Positions 21,521-32,364 are shown, counted from the first letter of the stretch. The stretch is 64,000 nucleotides of DNA from Ceratopteris richardii (GCA_020310875.1 CM035431.1:18827767-18891766); one strand, 5' to 3'. Translations and numbers: made by a program. The notes: generated by a model not told the origin, from the sequence alone.

Positions 21521-22275
21521 TCACTTTGGAATTTGTTATATTAAGCATACCACATGTAGATGGAAGTTTTCCTTTGTTGATTAGAAGACCCTGGTTAAGG
21601 CATGCCAATGTGTTGCATGATTAGGGCATGGATACTATGTGGGTAAAACAAGAGGGAAGAGAGCTAAAACAAATATTTTTAGAAGAAAGAATAGACAACC
21701 AAGGAAAAACAAGCACAATGTAGACAATCGGTATTTGTATGAAAAAAGATATGATGGACAACCTAGATTTGGATATATATGAAGAACAGGACATGTTGGC
21801 TTAGTTGCAAAGAGGAGACTCATCTTCCTACTATGGAATTTTTTCAAAAAACTCAAGTACATAGGAAGTGTATGAAGGAAAAGAGGAGATCATTCAAGTT
21901 GATGATTTGGGTGAACCAGTGAAAGACTATAGAAGATATAAGAAAAAAAGCCCTTAAGTGCAACATTTCAAAAGTTGATTCACATCCTATTCTAGTGGCC
22001 ACCTGGTTTTGGATAATAGTATGTATAAATTTCATATGAGAATATATGTGGATGTATTTACATGACATTATATGGATCTAGAAGGAATACCGACCAGTTT
22101 TGAGGGACTAAGGATTTTAGTGATTGAAGGAGCCAGACTAGTAAGACAACCATGGTTAATGTGCCCAGAAGGAAGACAACCAAAATGGAGTGCAATAGAG
22201 TTAGAGGCTCTAGAGGATGTAGAGCTACCATTAGTCATCATATCTAGGATGAAGGCCTATCATCAACCAAATTGA
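21516..22275 (+). pseudogene. Gy-E: relic of a Ty3/gypsy element (protease region)
   Basis: The stretch at about 21520-21640 encodes a motif resembling the second protease box of plant gypsy elements (F-P-L-L-I-x-R-P-W-L-R followed by V-L-H-D). The following 600 bp hold weak coding traces. It is too eroded to assign further. It lies between the LTR of Co-1 and the LTR of Gy-C. Confidence 0.5.
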
Positions 22276-22427
22276 AGCTTTCTCGATCACCTAGAACTTG
22301 CAAAATCTATCTAGGATGTACATAGCCTTCTCATACCATTTTTTTGCTTAGTTTTATTAATTTTAATCAATTATCATGCTTTTTCTTTATGTTTTTCATG
22401 CAATTTAGAAGCCATTTTGTCACTCTA

Positions 22428-23039
22428 GCACAATGGCAAGTAGCAACATGAGGAGATACACCTCATAAATGTCAATCCGTGGAGACGTGAGGACCGGTAT
22501 GAAGACCGTGAGCAAGTGATGGCACAAGTGCGTGAGTGAAAGCACACAAGCATGCACACACATACACACACGCGCACAAAGTAAGAGCAAAGAGAGGATG
22601 GAAGGACTTTGATTGCAAAAGAGTTCTCTTACAAAGCTGAAATCTACAACAAGATAACCTCCAAAATGAGCTCTGCAGCCCTTTTTATAGTTTTTTGATT
22701 GGTTTTGGTCATGTCCAGACCTAGTGTCCTGCCTAGTAAAAAATTAGGTTCTAGGGCTTATTTGGGGGCTCAAACGGAGTCTAGAAATTTCAAAAATTGG
22801 TAGGATGATAGTTCTAATACTCCTCAATCTTGAGGACTCCTCAACTTGAACAAAATGGAGTTGCAAAAATGAAAAATGGTATCTACAATGGTTTTTAGTG
22901 ATAAAAATCACTATTTTTATAGGGATTTCTTCTGAAAATTGGACAGGTGGTTCTTGGAGCTCCCTACTTGCTCCTTCTTCTTGTGTGTCAACTTCCTTGA
23001 TGTGCTTCCATGTTTTTTCCTTGACCTTGAGCTTCAACA
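22428..23039 (-). repeat. Gy-C LTR
   Basis: 612 bp. On the minus strand it starts TGTTGAAGCTC after a polypurine tract and ends at a position matching the CAACA end of the Gy-A/B LTRs, including the shared words around CTCTAGCACAATGG (near 22431) and AATGTCAATCC. It also shares the agtgat-atcact hairpin (22897-22912), the GAGGAGTCCTC stem and a TATA box near 22682-22690 with the Gy-B LTR, although the sequence between is diverged. Confidence 0.82.
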
Positions 23040-23054
23040 CTCCCCCCTCTTGAG
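23040..23054 (-). promoter_or_regulatory. Gy-C polypurine tract
   Basis: On the minus strand, CTCAAGAGGGGGGAG directly abuts the LTR start. The upstream GACGACAGA context matches the sequence before the polypurine tract of Gy-B. Confidence 0.82.
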
Positions 23055-23945
23055 TCTGTCGTCCTTGACAGACCCTTGTTGTAGTGGTTGTTCTATGTAG
23101 TATGTTGAGAGGTAGTGTCCTTCATGTATCAATAGGAGCAACCCATCTTCCCAACGTAGCTTGGTCTAGTTCTTCAGTTTTCCACTACTAGCCTATGCGA
23201 GAGTGGATCCCTTGTAGGTGCTTCTTCCTTCGACTTGATGGATGGAGTATTTTTGTACTCTCAAAGATTGGTTGTCGCTCAAAAGAGGTTGTCAATATTG
23301 ATCTTGAGCAATTGTCGACATTGAAGTGCTTCATAGGTACTGATGTTGTACTCTGAATTTCCTTTGGAGCTTTGAATAGAGTTTCATAGTAAAATGCCAA
23401 GTACTTTTGACCCATAATGAATGATGGGTAAGTGCATTAGTGCATGGGTTGAAAAAAAAGTGTGCCTTGTGCACGGCCTTGTAATGTGGCCCTATGTATG
23501 CATACTTGGGGAATGCATTGGAAGAAGTATGGTGCAAGAAATGGTGTTGCTCAAGGGTATGCTGACGAAGAGGTTTCCTAACCTATCATGGTTGTGGTGT
23601 TGCTGAAGTAGGCGATTCTTACCATGGTGAAAGGCTCATCAATCTTCACTCTTCATGTGGTATGCCCATCGTGATGATTGACCAATGGTTTGTCTTCCTT
23701 TTTGATGGATGTCTGTGTTGATGGTTCGCATCAGAGATTCTTCAAGCGCACAATCCTGTCCTTTTTTTTTTGAGCAATGTCACATGACAAGAAGAGAGGT
23801 GTTAGCATCAATAAAATATTTTACATTGAGTGAGTGTGTCTCATGTGCCTAGGATTCTCAATTGTGTCTATGCACGGCCATGTAATGTGGCTCTATATTA
23901 ATGCATACTTTGGAATGCATGACCTCAATGGTCCAAAAGACAAGG
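23055..23945 (-). other. Gy-C 3' internal region, no clear protein
   Basis: About 0.9 kb between the W-motif region and the polypurine tract. I see no counterpart of the long proline-rich and coiled-coil blocks of Gy-A and Gy-B, so the 3' region of this family is much shorter. One odd detail is a pair of similar stretches near 23455-23525 and 23865-23925 (GCACGGCC-TGTAATGTGGC-CTAT followed by ATGCATACTT). Confidence 0.5.
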
Positions 23946-24554
23946 TTATGCCAAAGGCACATGGTTGTTGCACATTGAGGCTTTCAATGTTCTTGCAAAT
24001 GTTGATGCAGCCTTTGTTGGAGGTATCCATTGGATGTCAAAAGGACAACTGATTTTAGGGATCCATTTCAAAACAGTGTTGGGCTGCGTACAAGTCCTTG
24101 TTGACTTCTTCATCTTGGGTTGCTTGCTTAAATTTTGTATCCGGAGTGGTTCGTTATTTGGTGCTGTGGATGCTACTGGTACCTTAGGCTTCCAAACCCA
24201 TATCATTGATGATTGTTGTCTTACTTTTGCTAAAGGGTTGAGTTTATCTTCTCTTCGTCTTTGTGCTCTGTTTTTACCCTTTTCTCTCCTTGGCTTCTTT
24301 GTTGAGACCTTTCGCATAAGGGGGAGCATAGGTTGTTGTGCAAGTAAGAGCTTCTTAGGTACCCACATCTGTAATCGCCCTTGTTGAGCTGCGGCTAATT
24401 GCTTAGGCACCAAAATTTTTTGGAGACCTTCTAGATGAGTGAGTCCTGATTGCTTTGTTCTTGTTTTTGCATGGTTGGCTTGCCTGGGTGGGAAGTGTGT
24501 TGGCAAGGCTAGTGGTTGCTCTCCTTTTCGTAACCAGATTTGCTTCATGCCCAA
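23946..24554 (-). CDS. Gy-C W-motif repeat region
   Basis: Open frame of 202 codons, very basic and rich in Gln, Pro, Lys and Arg. It contains about six versions of a short tryptophan or related motif: K-Q-I-W-L-R-K near its start, then K-I-L-V-P-K, L-Q-M-W-V-P-K, M-I-W-V-W-K, L-K-W-I-P-K and I-Q-W-I-P-P. Gy-A and Gy-B carry four versions at the same place. No known domain is recognised. The conservation of the motif across families while the spacers differ suggests a functional short motif. Confidence 0.65.
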   Translation of the reverse strand: MGMKQIWLRKGEQPLALPTHFPPRQANHAKTRTKQSGLTHLEGLQKILVPKQLAAAQQGRLQMWVPKKLLLAQQPMLPLMRKVSTKKPRREKGKNRAQRRREDKLNPLAKVRQQSSMIWVWKPKVPVASTAPNNEPLRIQNLSKQPKMKKSTRTCTQPNTVLKWIPKISCPFDIQWIPPTKAASTFARTLKASMCNNHVPLA

Positions 24555-24878
24555 AATTACTTCCTTCTTGAAGGCTTTTTGTCTATTTGATATATTGGTT
24601 GTCTTGTACTCTTTCGCTTGCCTCTATGGTTGACTCCTCAAAAAAGAAGGAAGCTCTATGTGCCTTTGCAACTATTCTTCCATGATTGAGTCCTTCTAGA
24701 TCATCGAGCTTTTGACACCTTCAACATCTTGTTCATGAAGATGAGGCTTAGAGGAACTAAGAGAGTGTGTGGTGCCATTATTTGTGAGCATGCAATTCTC
24801 TAATTCTAATGTAATGCATTGTTCATGTACCCAAACTTAAAGAAGTTGACTTCTTAGGTTCAAGTTGACTGCATGGTC

Positions 24879-25163
24879 CTAAATCCAATCTTGACCCAAG
24901 ACAAGTAGCTCTGTAAGGTCCTCATCATGACACACTAGCATTTTGACTTTCATTGGAACATCTTGAAGGTAGATGGGAAGCTCCACTTCGCCCAAGCAAG
25001 GGGTTTCGACACCTCCCAACCCTATGAGATAGGCTTCTACGGGCTTGATGTTCAATTGCAGGTCTTGGCAGTACGAAAGTCTAATTGCAGTAGTTGCTGC
25101 ACCTGAGTCAACCAAAGCTCTCATAGTCCTTACACTTTGTCCTCGTCCTACCTCCACAGTCAC
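24879..25163 (-). CDS. Gy-C second aspartic protease domain (PR2)
   Basis: 94-codon open stretch downstream of integrase. It has R-A-L-V-D-S-G-A-A-T near its start (D-S-G around 25090-25100), a Y-L-I-G-L-G-G motif mid-domain and L-V-L-G-Q-D-W-I at the end. It aligns along its whole length with PR2 of Gy-A and Gy-B. The spacing between the two motifs fits a single retropepsin fold. Together these three copies show that the post-integrase protease is a family feature. Confidence 0.82.
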   Translation of the reverse strand: MTVEVGRGQSVRTMRALVDSGAATTAIRLSYCQDLQLNIKPVEAYLIGLGGVETPCLGEVELPIYLQDVPMKVKMLVCHDEDLTELLVLGQDWI

Positions 25164-25294
25164 AAAGGGGCGTTGATCAATTATTCAAGAAGTAGTTATA
25201 CCCAATTCTTGGCACATGTGTATATGATATTTTGGGACTTTTGGGTTGACATCTAGGCCTAATCACCTTAACTAATTTCATCTAACACGCTCTC

Positions 25295-26345
25295 TCACTC
25301 AGCTTGTGCTTCTTCTCTGACCCTCAACTCTTCTTCTTGGCGCTTCTTAGCACTGTTGAGTCTCATGAGCATATCCTTTGTAAGAGGTTGTTGATATAAC
25401 TTGACTCGACAACCGCTGATATAGTTCGGCAAGATATCACCTTCTAAAGTGGCCAATGGAACTGCCCCACTAGTGGAGATTCTATTAATGATCATGGGTC
25501 CATATCCTCGCTTCTCCAATTTTTGGGAATGTTGCTTTAGCATATAAACCAGCACTAGGTCTCCCTCATTCAATCCTTTATCTTTGATGTGTGCATCAAA
25601 GTATGCCTTTTGTCTTTTCTTTGTAGCATAAATGCCTGCTGTCGCTCGTAGCCTCGTCTCACCTAACTTTCTAGATCAGAGATCCTAGAGAACAATTCAT
25701 GTCCATTCCACTCATGCTCTTGTGCTACTTTTAAGGCTGGGATTAGGAATTCCAATGGTAGCACAACATTCTATCTGAAGACCATCTGAAATGGGGTGGC
25801 ATTGAGTACTGTTTTGTAAGCAACTCGATAAGCCCAAACATCATGATGAAGCTATTTGTCCCAATCAGAGCGTTTACTATTTACGAGTTTTGTCAATACA
25901 TTACATAGGATCTTATTTGTGCTCTCGGCTTGTCTGTTAGCTTGTGGATGATAGGGAGCAGACTTCTTATGTATCACCAAGAATTCTTGGAGAAGGTTTT
26001 CAATGACTTCATTCAAGAAGTGCGTACCTCTATCACTTACTAACTCTATTGGTAATCCATATCTAGGGAATACGTTCTCGAATAAGAACTTAGCCATCGT
26101 TTGAGCATCGTTCTTTGTTGTGGATTTTACTTCCATCCACTTTGTCAAGTAATCTGTGGCTACAATAATGTACTCTGCATGGGAGTTTCTAGCTGGGGGG
26201 TTGATAGGACCTATGAAGTCTATACTCCACTTTGAGAATGCACGTCCTCCCATCATTGGCCTTAAAGGCATCTCGTCTTTTCGTATCGGATATTGTGCAC
26301 GTTGGCATGTGTCACATTTCTTCACATAGGTATGCGCATCCATAT
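25295..26345 (-). pseudogene. int: Gy-C integrase
   Basis: Minus strand. The H2C2 finger is at about 26430-26305. The catalytic core follows, with W-S-I-D-F-I-G-P near 26230, V-S-D-R-G-T-H-F near 26030 and the Q-A-E-S-T-N-K stretch carrying the Glu near 25925. The C-terminal part with G-D-L-V-L-V lies at about 25565. It is closely similar to the Gy-A integrase. A basic helical segment (25295-25360) leads on towards PR2. Confidence 0.9.
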
Positions 26346-26682
26346 GAAGAGTGGGCCACTAGAGTCCTGAGAATAGAATGGTCTTAATTACTCGGTCAGG
26401 CCCGAAGTGTCCGCTTGCCACATTGTTGTGTGCAGTTTCTAAGACTTTCAAATAGTCTAATTCATGAACACACAATCTTAGGTAACCATCTTTGCATCTT
26501 TGATATAGTTTAACTCCTACTAAGGCATAGTCCTGAGCCTCTTGTTCCATGGTCCGTTTTCTTGCTAGACTAGCCTCATTGGGTAATATCCCTGATTTCA
26601 TGAATTGTACCAATGGAGAGCTCCATTCTGGATTTAACGATACGTGATAAAGAGTCGCATGCTCCACCGGGAGTATCTCTTG

Positions 26683-26808
26683 GCACATTGGACAATTCTT
26701 TATCCACTCATGTATTTCTTTGTCCATGCTAGGCCAATACACTCCTAAACATTTTAGATTTTGTAATGTTCATTGTTTAGAGTAGTGATTTCCTAGCAAC
26801 CCCTCATG
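26683..26808 (-). other. Gy-C extra H2C2 zinc-binding module
   Basis: Minus-strand copy of the additional finger between RNase H and integrase. The first His is at 26808-26806 in an A-H-E-G context, then N-H, Y-W-P-S-M, and the C-x2-C pair ends at 26683. The regular finger follows at 26430-26305. Both modules are therefore present in this diverged family too. Confidence 0.8.
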
Positions 26809-26910
26809 GGCTTGTTGCAACCAACTAGTATGTTCATCGTCCTCAACACAACAAGCTAATACACCCTATGTACCTTGTTTGTACATACTTCCTGCCAATA
26901 TTTGATGTTT

Positions 26911-27600
26911 TTATGCTTTTACAATTTCATCTTTGTTTGTTTTTACATTCTTATTTGCAGGTCCGAAGGTTAGGACTAGTACCAACTTATTTTCCCATTT
27001 AGGAACAAATTCTAAATTGAACAAATAAGCATCCGGTAGTTCATCAGACACTCCTTGCGGTGACTCTCTTGAAGTTATGCCAGAAAGGTGATCTGCCTTG
27101 AGGTGGGTCCTACCTTTCTTGACAACCACTTCAAAATTGTATTCCATTAGTAAGAGGAACCATCTTACTAGGCGTCCTATATTGCAAGGTTTATTGACCA
27201 AATATAATAAAGCTTGATGATCAGTGAAAAACTTGAACTTGTTGGCCAATAGGTAGTGTCTAAACTTATTCACAGCATATACCATGCCTAAGCCTTCTCT
27301 CTCGATTGTTGTATAGTTTCGTTTAGCCGCATTTAATTATCTACTAGCATATGCTATCGACAAATCTAGGTTTCCGTCACCTGTGGGTTGTGCTAGCACA
27401 CATCCTATAGCGTGATTGGATGCATCGACATGGACATGGAATGGTTTACTCCAATCAGGAGTGGTCAGTATTGGTGCTGAGCACAAACGTCTCTTCAATT
27501 CATTGAAGGAATTTTCGCATTCATCATTCCATTCAAAGTTTGTTAGCAATGCATAAAGAGGTTTGTCTATGATTGCATACATGTGGATAAACCTGCGATA
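26911..27600 (-). pseudogene. pol: Gy-C RNase H
   Basis: Two open stretches (27582-27337 and 27285-26911) with V-D-A-S-N-H-A-I-G near 27425, the F-F-T-D-H-Q-A-L-L-Y-L box near 27200 and A-D-H-L-S near 27090. Same layout as Gy-A. Confidence 0.88.
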
Positions 27601-28400
27601 ATATCAACAATGGCCCATAAAGGCTTGTACCTCTTTAACATTCCTTGGCCTGGGCAGCTCCGCTATGGCTCTTACTTTGTCCTCATCTGTTGGTATTCCA
27701 TTCTTAGAAACAATGTGACCTAAGATTTTAACTTGTCGAACCATAAACACACACTTCTCTGGGTTCAGACACACTCGATATTCTCTACACTTGTTGAAGA
27801 TCTGTCTGAGCTCAGGGACGTGGTATCTTCTTTCTTGGGAATGAGCACATAAATCATCCACATATACTTCTAAGCTCTTTCACAAGAACTCTTTGAAGAC
27901 ATGACACATGAGCCTCTAGAATGTTGCAGGTGCATTGGTGAGCCCAAATGGCATCACACGAAATGCAATGATTCCCCATTCTGTGGCAAAAGCTGTTTTG
28001 TGTTGATCTTCGGGGGCAATGGCTACTTGGTTCTAACCTGAAAATCCATTAAGGAAGCTATAAACTTCCTTGCTTGCAACATGCTCCAATAGATGTTCAG
28101 TGATTGGAAGTGGATAACTATCTCGAATTGTAGCAACATTAACTTTTTTAAGGTTAATACACACTCAAAATTTTCCATTCTTCTTGGGCACCACTACAAT
28201 GGGGGACACCCATTCAGTATGCTCAATCTTCTTTTATTTTAGCTGCATAAGTGTCATTATATGTGTAGGGCTTTTGTTTGGTGGGTTTGACATCAGCAAT
28301 CATGGGGATAGTATGAGAGCAAGTTTTTGGATCTACTCCCTTCAAATCTCTATAGTGCCACACAAACACGTCCCTATATTCCCTTAATAGAGCGACCAGC
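27601..28400 (-). pseudogene. pol: Gy-C reverse transcriptase
   Basis: Minus strand. It starts at D-V-F-V-W and the K-G-V-D-P motif near 28370-28330. The fingers/palm region lies at about 28200-27900, with the catalytic Y-V-D-D region near 27852-27866, followed by the L-G-H-I-V-S-K-N-G-I motif near 27705. Homologous to the Gy-A RT. Fossil. Confidence 0.88.
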
Positions 28401-28885
28401 TCCATTTTCTCTTGTGCACTTAGGTCATCTCCTATGTATGTGCATCTCTCTTTGTTCTCCTCAATGGTTACTACAATTTTTTGGGTCTTTTCTTTATTGT
28501 CATATGCTTCTCCTATAATGGCCTCTCTCTTAGGCATTCCTACCGAAATCTTTGGATCTTCCACTTCATATTTCTTGAAGTTTTCTGGTACTTCAAACAA
28601 TGATTCCTCATCTTCTTGTTTCACTGCTTTTCTTTTCGTTTTCTTTTTAGTACATTCACTCCCATCCTTTGAATTTACAGTTTTAATGCTTGTGAGAGGT
28701 TCTTCTTCTTTTTCAGTAGTACTCCTACATCTTCTAGATAGTGCTCCTTTGAGATGAAGCAACTATCCATCACAATGGACTCTAGATCATCGTCATTCTC
28801 TTCTTCTTCTACGACTTCACTAGGATCACACTCTTCTAGCAAGAGCTGACACATTGAGTGTCCATTGTATACCCAGTTGCCTTGC
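28400..28885 (-). pseudogene. Gy-C acidic linker upstream of RT
   Basis: The N-terminal part of the 179-codon open stretch (28762-28223) and its upstream continuation are rich in Glu, Asp and Lys. They include the D-L-E-S-I motif and the S-L-F-E-V-P motif also found in the linker of Gy-A. No catalytic residues are seen. Recognisable homology ends at about 28885. Confidence 0.65.
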
Positions 28886-28969
28886 GAGTGTCAGAAAGCT
28901 TGCGAACTTGGGAAATGAAATAGGTTTCAAAATGAGTGCATACAAAGCGTCAAATGCCTAGGATTTCAT

Positions 28970-29725
28970 AGATAATAATGTATTTGGAACGTTAAGAGAT
29001 GTCTCCATTGGTGGATCTAGGTATTTTTTCACTTTTATTAATGATCATTCAAGTAAATTTAAGATCTCATTAAAGAAAAATCACATGCGTTGAACATGTT
29101 TCAAAACTTTAGATCACAAGTTAAGAAGGAAAAAGTAGAAGAATTAAAGAAATAAAGTTCAATGTTGGAGTAAAGTACTTATCAAAAAGGTTTTTCTAAA
29201 TACCTAACAAATAATTGAAACAATATATAATTTACATGCAGTACACACCTCAACAAAATGGTATGTTTAAAAGGAAGAAGATGGAAATCACGGAGCCAAG
29301 TAGATCTATGATAACTGAGATGAATAAGCCTTCATTTTATTGGATTTACGAGATGAATATAGCCATGTATATTATGTAGAGGGTTCCAACAAGTGGAGTA
29401 CATGAATTGAGATGAATATGCCTTTATTTTATTGGATTTCCGAAATGAATATAGCCATGCATCTTATGAAGAGGGGTCCAACAAGTGGAGTACATGAATT
29501 GATCCCTGATAAAATGACAAGAAACTAGATTTACATAATCGCAAGGTGTTCGGGTGCATACGCCATGTGCATATCCCACAAGAGGTAAGAGGCAACTTGA
29601 ATCCCAGATTAGAAAAATGCATCTTTATTGGCTATTCTCTTGAGAAATATGTTTATAAATGCTATAACCCTCATTCCAAGTATTAAGAGTCTTAACGGAT
29701 GTTTTCTTTGTTGAATTAGGATCGT
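28970..29725 (+). pseudogene. Co-2: relic of a Ty1/copia element (integrase region)
   Basis: Plus-strand coding traces that match the copia integrase core and its C-terminal extension: a T-F-I-N-D-H-S segment near 29030, the Y-T-P-Q-Q-N-G motif near 29240-29265, Y-I-M-x-R-V-P-T-S near 29370-29395, and an I-G-Y-S-L-E-K motif with K-C-Y near 29620-29665. No LTR was found for it. Very eroded. It includes the 92-bp tandem duplication listed separately. Confidence 0.75.
29317..29500 (+). repeat. 92-bp tandem duplication inside the Co-2 relic
   Basis: The unit starting GAGATGAATA occurs at 29317 and again at 29409, period 92, with about ten differences by eye. Confidence 0.8.
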
Positions 29726-30440
29726 GATATGGATAGAAAGCTAAAGACAAGTGTAGGTAGTCAAAGGATTAAAATTTAAGAGTTGCAAAAGTAAAGCGTC
29801 TCACCACGGTTTTCAATTACATTCATGAAGAGAATTCCAAATGACTTGGGAAGATACCATGCAATAAAGGAGCTTCCGAGGAAAGAGTTTTGGGACCAAG
29901 GGGCATCACCTACCACACATGCCTAATGTCTCTTCATTTGATGTACAATTTTACCTATTTGAAGAGGTCTTATGTATCGATCTTTGTAAAGGAAAAAGAG
30001 TCCCTCAGCCTCAAAAGTGTTCCCAACCCTTAATAATATTTTGAGAGCTTGTCTCATTTTGCTAGTAAAAAATCCTTTAGGACTTAAGTTTTACGTTTTT
30101 GGCCTAAAACTTATGTGAGAAGCATAAGAGATAAAAACATTGATTTGTAAGGGACGTTTTGAATACTTTTGGATAAAATATCGTGAATCCTGAGTCTTTT
30201 GTCTCTCGTTTCTATCTCTTTCTTCATTTCAAGCTCTAATGGTGTTCTTGGGTTGTTCCAACCCCACATGTACCTAACGCAAGTGTTTTCCAAGGTTTTA
30301 GTCTGTAATTATTTTCTTTTGGTATATTTGTGCGATGATCTTCTTTAGTAGTGCTTGATTAAGCTCGATAGATCTTGAAGATGCATCTTCATACACTTGA
30401 ATGAGGTAAACATACTTGGGTTTGCAATTTAGAGTTTATT
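29726..30440. other. Region without recognised genes
   Basis: About 0.7 kb with only short open frames and no family recognised. It could contain the left part of an LTR whose right end is suggested by the primer-site-like sequence at 30491. Confidence 0.4.
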
Positions 30441-30508
30441 TAGACCCACTAGATGCCCACTTTGTCTTGTGCTAGTGGGTCTACAGCATTTGGGGTCATT
30501 GGCGGGGG
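30441..30508 (+). promoter_or_regulatory. Candidate LTR end with hairpin and degenerate tRNA-Asp primer site
   Basis: A perfect 11-bp inverted repeat (TAGACCCACTA at 30441-30451, TAGTGGGTCTA at 30473-30483) ends in CTACA. It is followed at 30491-30508 by TGGGGTCATTGGCGGGGG, which matches the tRNA-Asp primer site of Gy-B at about 13 of 18 positions. No coding part or partner LTR confirms it. Confidence 0.3.
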
Positions 30509-30888
30509 TGTGTTGTTCTTCAAGTTTTCCATGGAAGCTAAAGCTTTGGAGACGTGATAATAGCTTTTTTTCGAGATGTTGGTGAGTTCATTTATATAAG
30601 ATTTATTTTGCATTATCCATCATTATTTCCAAGTGTTCTTCTAGGGTGAGAGAAGTGAGAGGCATGTAGATAGGTGCATTCCATCATCTTGTCCACTTTT
30701 AGGGTGAGAGAATCTTGTAAGCTTGGGGTGTAGATAGATTTTGGAAACTTTATTCATCCTAAAATGTAGATGCCCAAATTAGCAAGGAAGTTGTGTGTTT
30801 TGAAACAACAAGAACCTTCAACTATTATCTATAGATTAAAGCTACCAAGTATAGTATAATACTAAGAGGGTAATAGAGAACTCAAAAT

Positions 30889-30922
30889 AACATCACTTTT
30901 CCTAGTCAGGAAAAGTGATGTT
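30889..30922. repeat. Perfect 15-bp hairpin with 4-nt loop
   Basis: AACATCACTTTTCCT (30889-30903) and its exact reverse complement (30908-30922) are separated by AGTC. Confidence 0.85.
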
Positions 30923-30930
30923 TTCCAGTG

Positions 30931-31212
30931 CTTTGATCAATTAGGTAGTTGGGCGTCATTGCTTCTTCATTGAATTTTCGAGATCTAAGAGAATCCTTGG
31001 GAATTTCTTCGCATCACAAAGAGTGCACAAATAAGTCCAATAATATTCTACAATTACTCTATAGAAATTGTTCTTTGATCAATTAGGGTATTTAAGCGTC
31101 GTTGCGCTTGATTGACTTTTCGAGATCTAAGAGAAATCTTGGGAATTTCTTGGCATCACCAAGAGTGCACAAATAAGTCCAATAATAATCTACAATTGCT
31201 CTACGGTTGAGG
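30931..31212. repeat. 142-bp tandem duplication
   Basis: The unit starting CTTTGATCAATTAGG occurs at 30931 and 31073, period 142. It includes the shared stretch TTTTCGAGATCTAAGAGAA and the AGAGTGCACAAATAAGTCC stretch. Confidence 0.8.
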
Positions 31213-32364
31213 CCTAGCTAGAGCCATCTTGGGCACGATCAGGAGAGGTTCGGACCTTAGATTGGTATGTTGTACCGTCATTTGAGAGTTTAGAACTTCC
31301 TACAAGGAAACTTCAACCAATGAGATAAAAACCAATCCTTGCCATTGTGCCCATGATTGCTCTATGCAAAGCAATTGGCTAGGGGAAAAACGTTATATTT
31401 AGAGTTGGAAGTGGTAGATCACCATCACAAACATGTTAGGAGTTGAAAATAAAGGTGCATGCTTATGTGCACATACCTTGGATAAAGGTCAAAAGATGAG
31501 TCTAGAGTTAGAGCACACAAAAGAGGCATCGCTGTCCCATATGGAGTGGATTGGAACACCAAAAGTCAACAAGGAAAATGGAAAGAGAAAGCACAGGAAC
31601 TAGAAGGGTGTGAGAAGAGAGACGATGCAAGGGTAAATGAAGACGCACAAGATCCTATGAAAATTGATCCCTAATTAGAAGGATTTTCCTCCTTTATTTC
31701 TTGTGGAGATATCAACGCAGTATTACAGAATTACACCATGGTCATCGCTTCACCAAAGCATAACAAAATTGCCCCAAATAGTGTGGTACAAGGCACATAG
31801 CTATTCTAGTAGTATATGATTCTTTATATACGCATCCTATAGAAGCCATTTCTCTTGTTGTCTATATCCATTTAATGCATATCATATTGTTTTGGAAAGC
31901 TTATACAAATATCTCTACTAATTCTTCTCTAGTACTTACAAGAAGTGATTTTCTTATGAACCTCTATTTCCTCAATATCCCGAGTTGATAGGTAGTCTAT
32001 CTTTAGGTAGTTGGTTGCATGATCCTTTGACAACCACTTAGAGTGATATATAGCTTGTTAGAAAGTTCTACTTTGTCTAGCAAACAATTCAAAGTCATTG
32101 GATATCTAGCTTGTGATTGAATTGGGTTATAGTAAGCAAGTGTTTATTAGGAAAAATCTAGGAAGATGTTTCCTATCTTCCATTATGCGTACTGGACTCA
32201 ACATTTCTCCATAATTGGTACTTGAAATTAAGAAGAGCTACAACAAGATCAATAAATCATCAAAGGAGGAATACAACATCAAAATAAGGGTTTCTACATC
32301 AGGGTGGGCTCTGGAGACAAGGTCTGCAAACAAAAGTGTGACTCTACATTAAACCTTCATCTTT
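31213..32364. other. Region without recognised genes
   Basis: About 1.1 kb, AT-rich, with short open frames only. It may include the leader of the copia gag relic that follows. No LTR or primer site could be placed. Confidence 0.45.

Larger units (their letters stand above)
22428..28885 (-). mobile_element. Gy-C: diverged minus-strand relative of Gy-A, incomplete
   Basis: Reading the minus strand: acidic linker (about 28880-28400), RT (28400-27600), RNase H, extra H2C2 module, integrase, PR2, W-motif region, polypurine tract and one LTR (23039-22428). Gag and PR1 are absent, and copia sequence begins beyond about 28900. The protein sequences are clearly related to those of Gy-A and Gy-B but much more different than those two are from each other, so this is a separate family with the same unusual architecture. 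Broken in many places. Old fossil. Confidence 0.9.

Noticed and set aside
23331-24633. Plus-strand open frames in the Gy-C 3' region
   Set aside because: They lie opposite the minus-strand W-motif region and its continuation. The minus-strand reading has homologues in Gy-A and Gy-B, the plus-strand reading does not.
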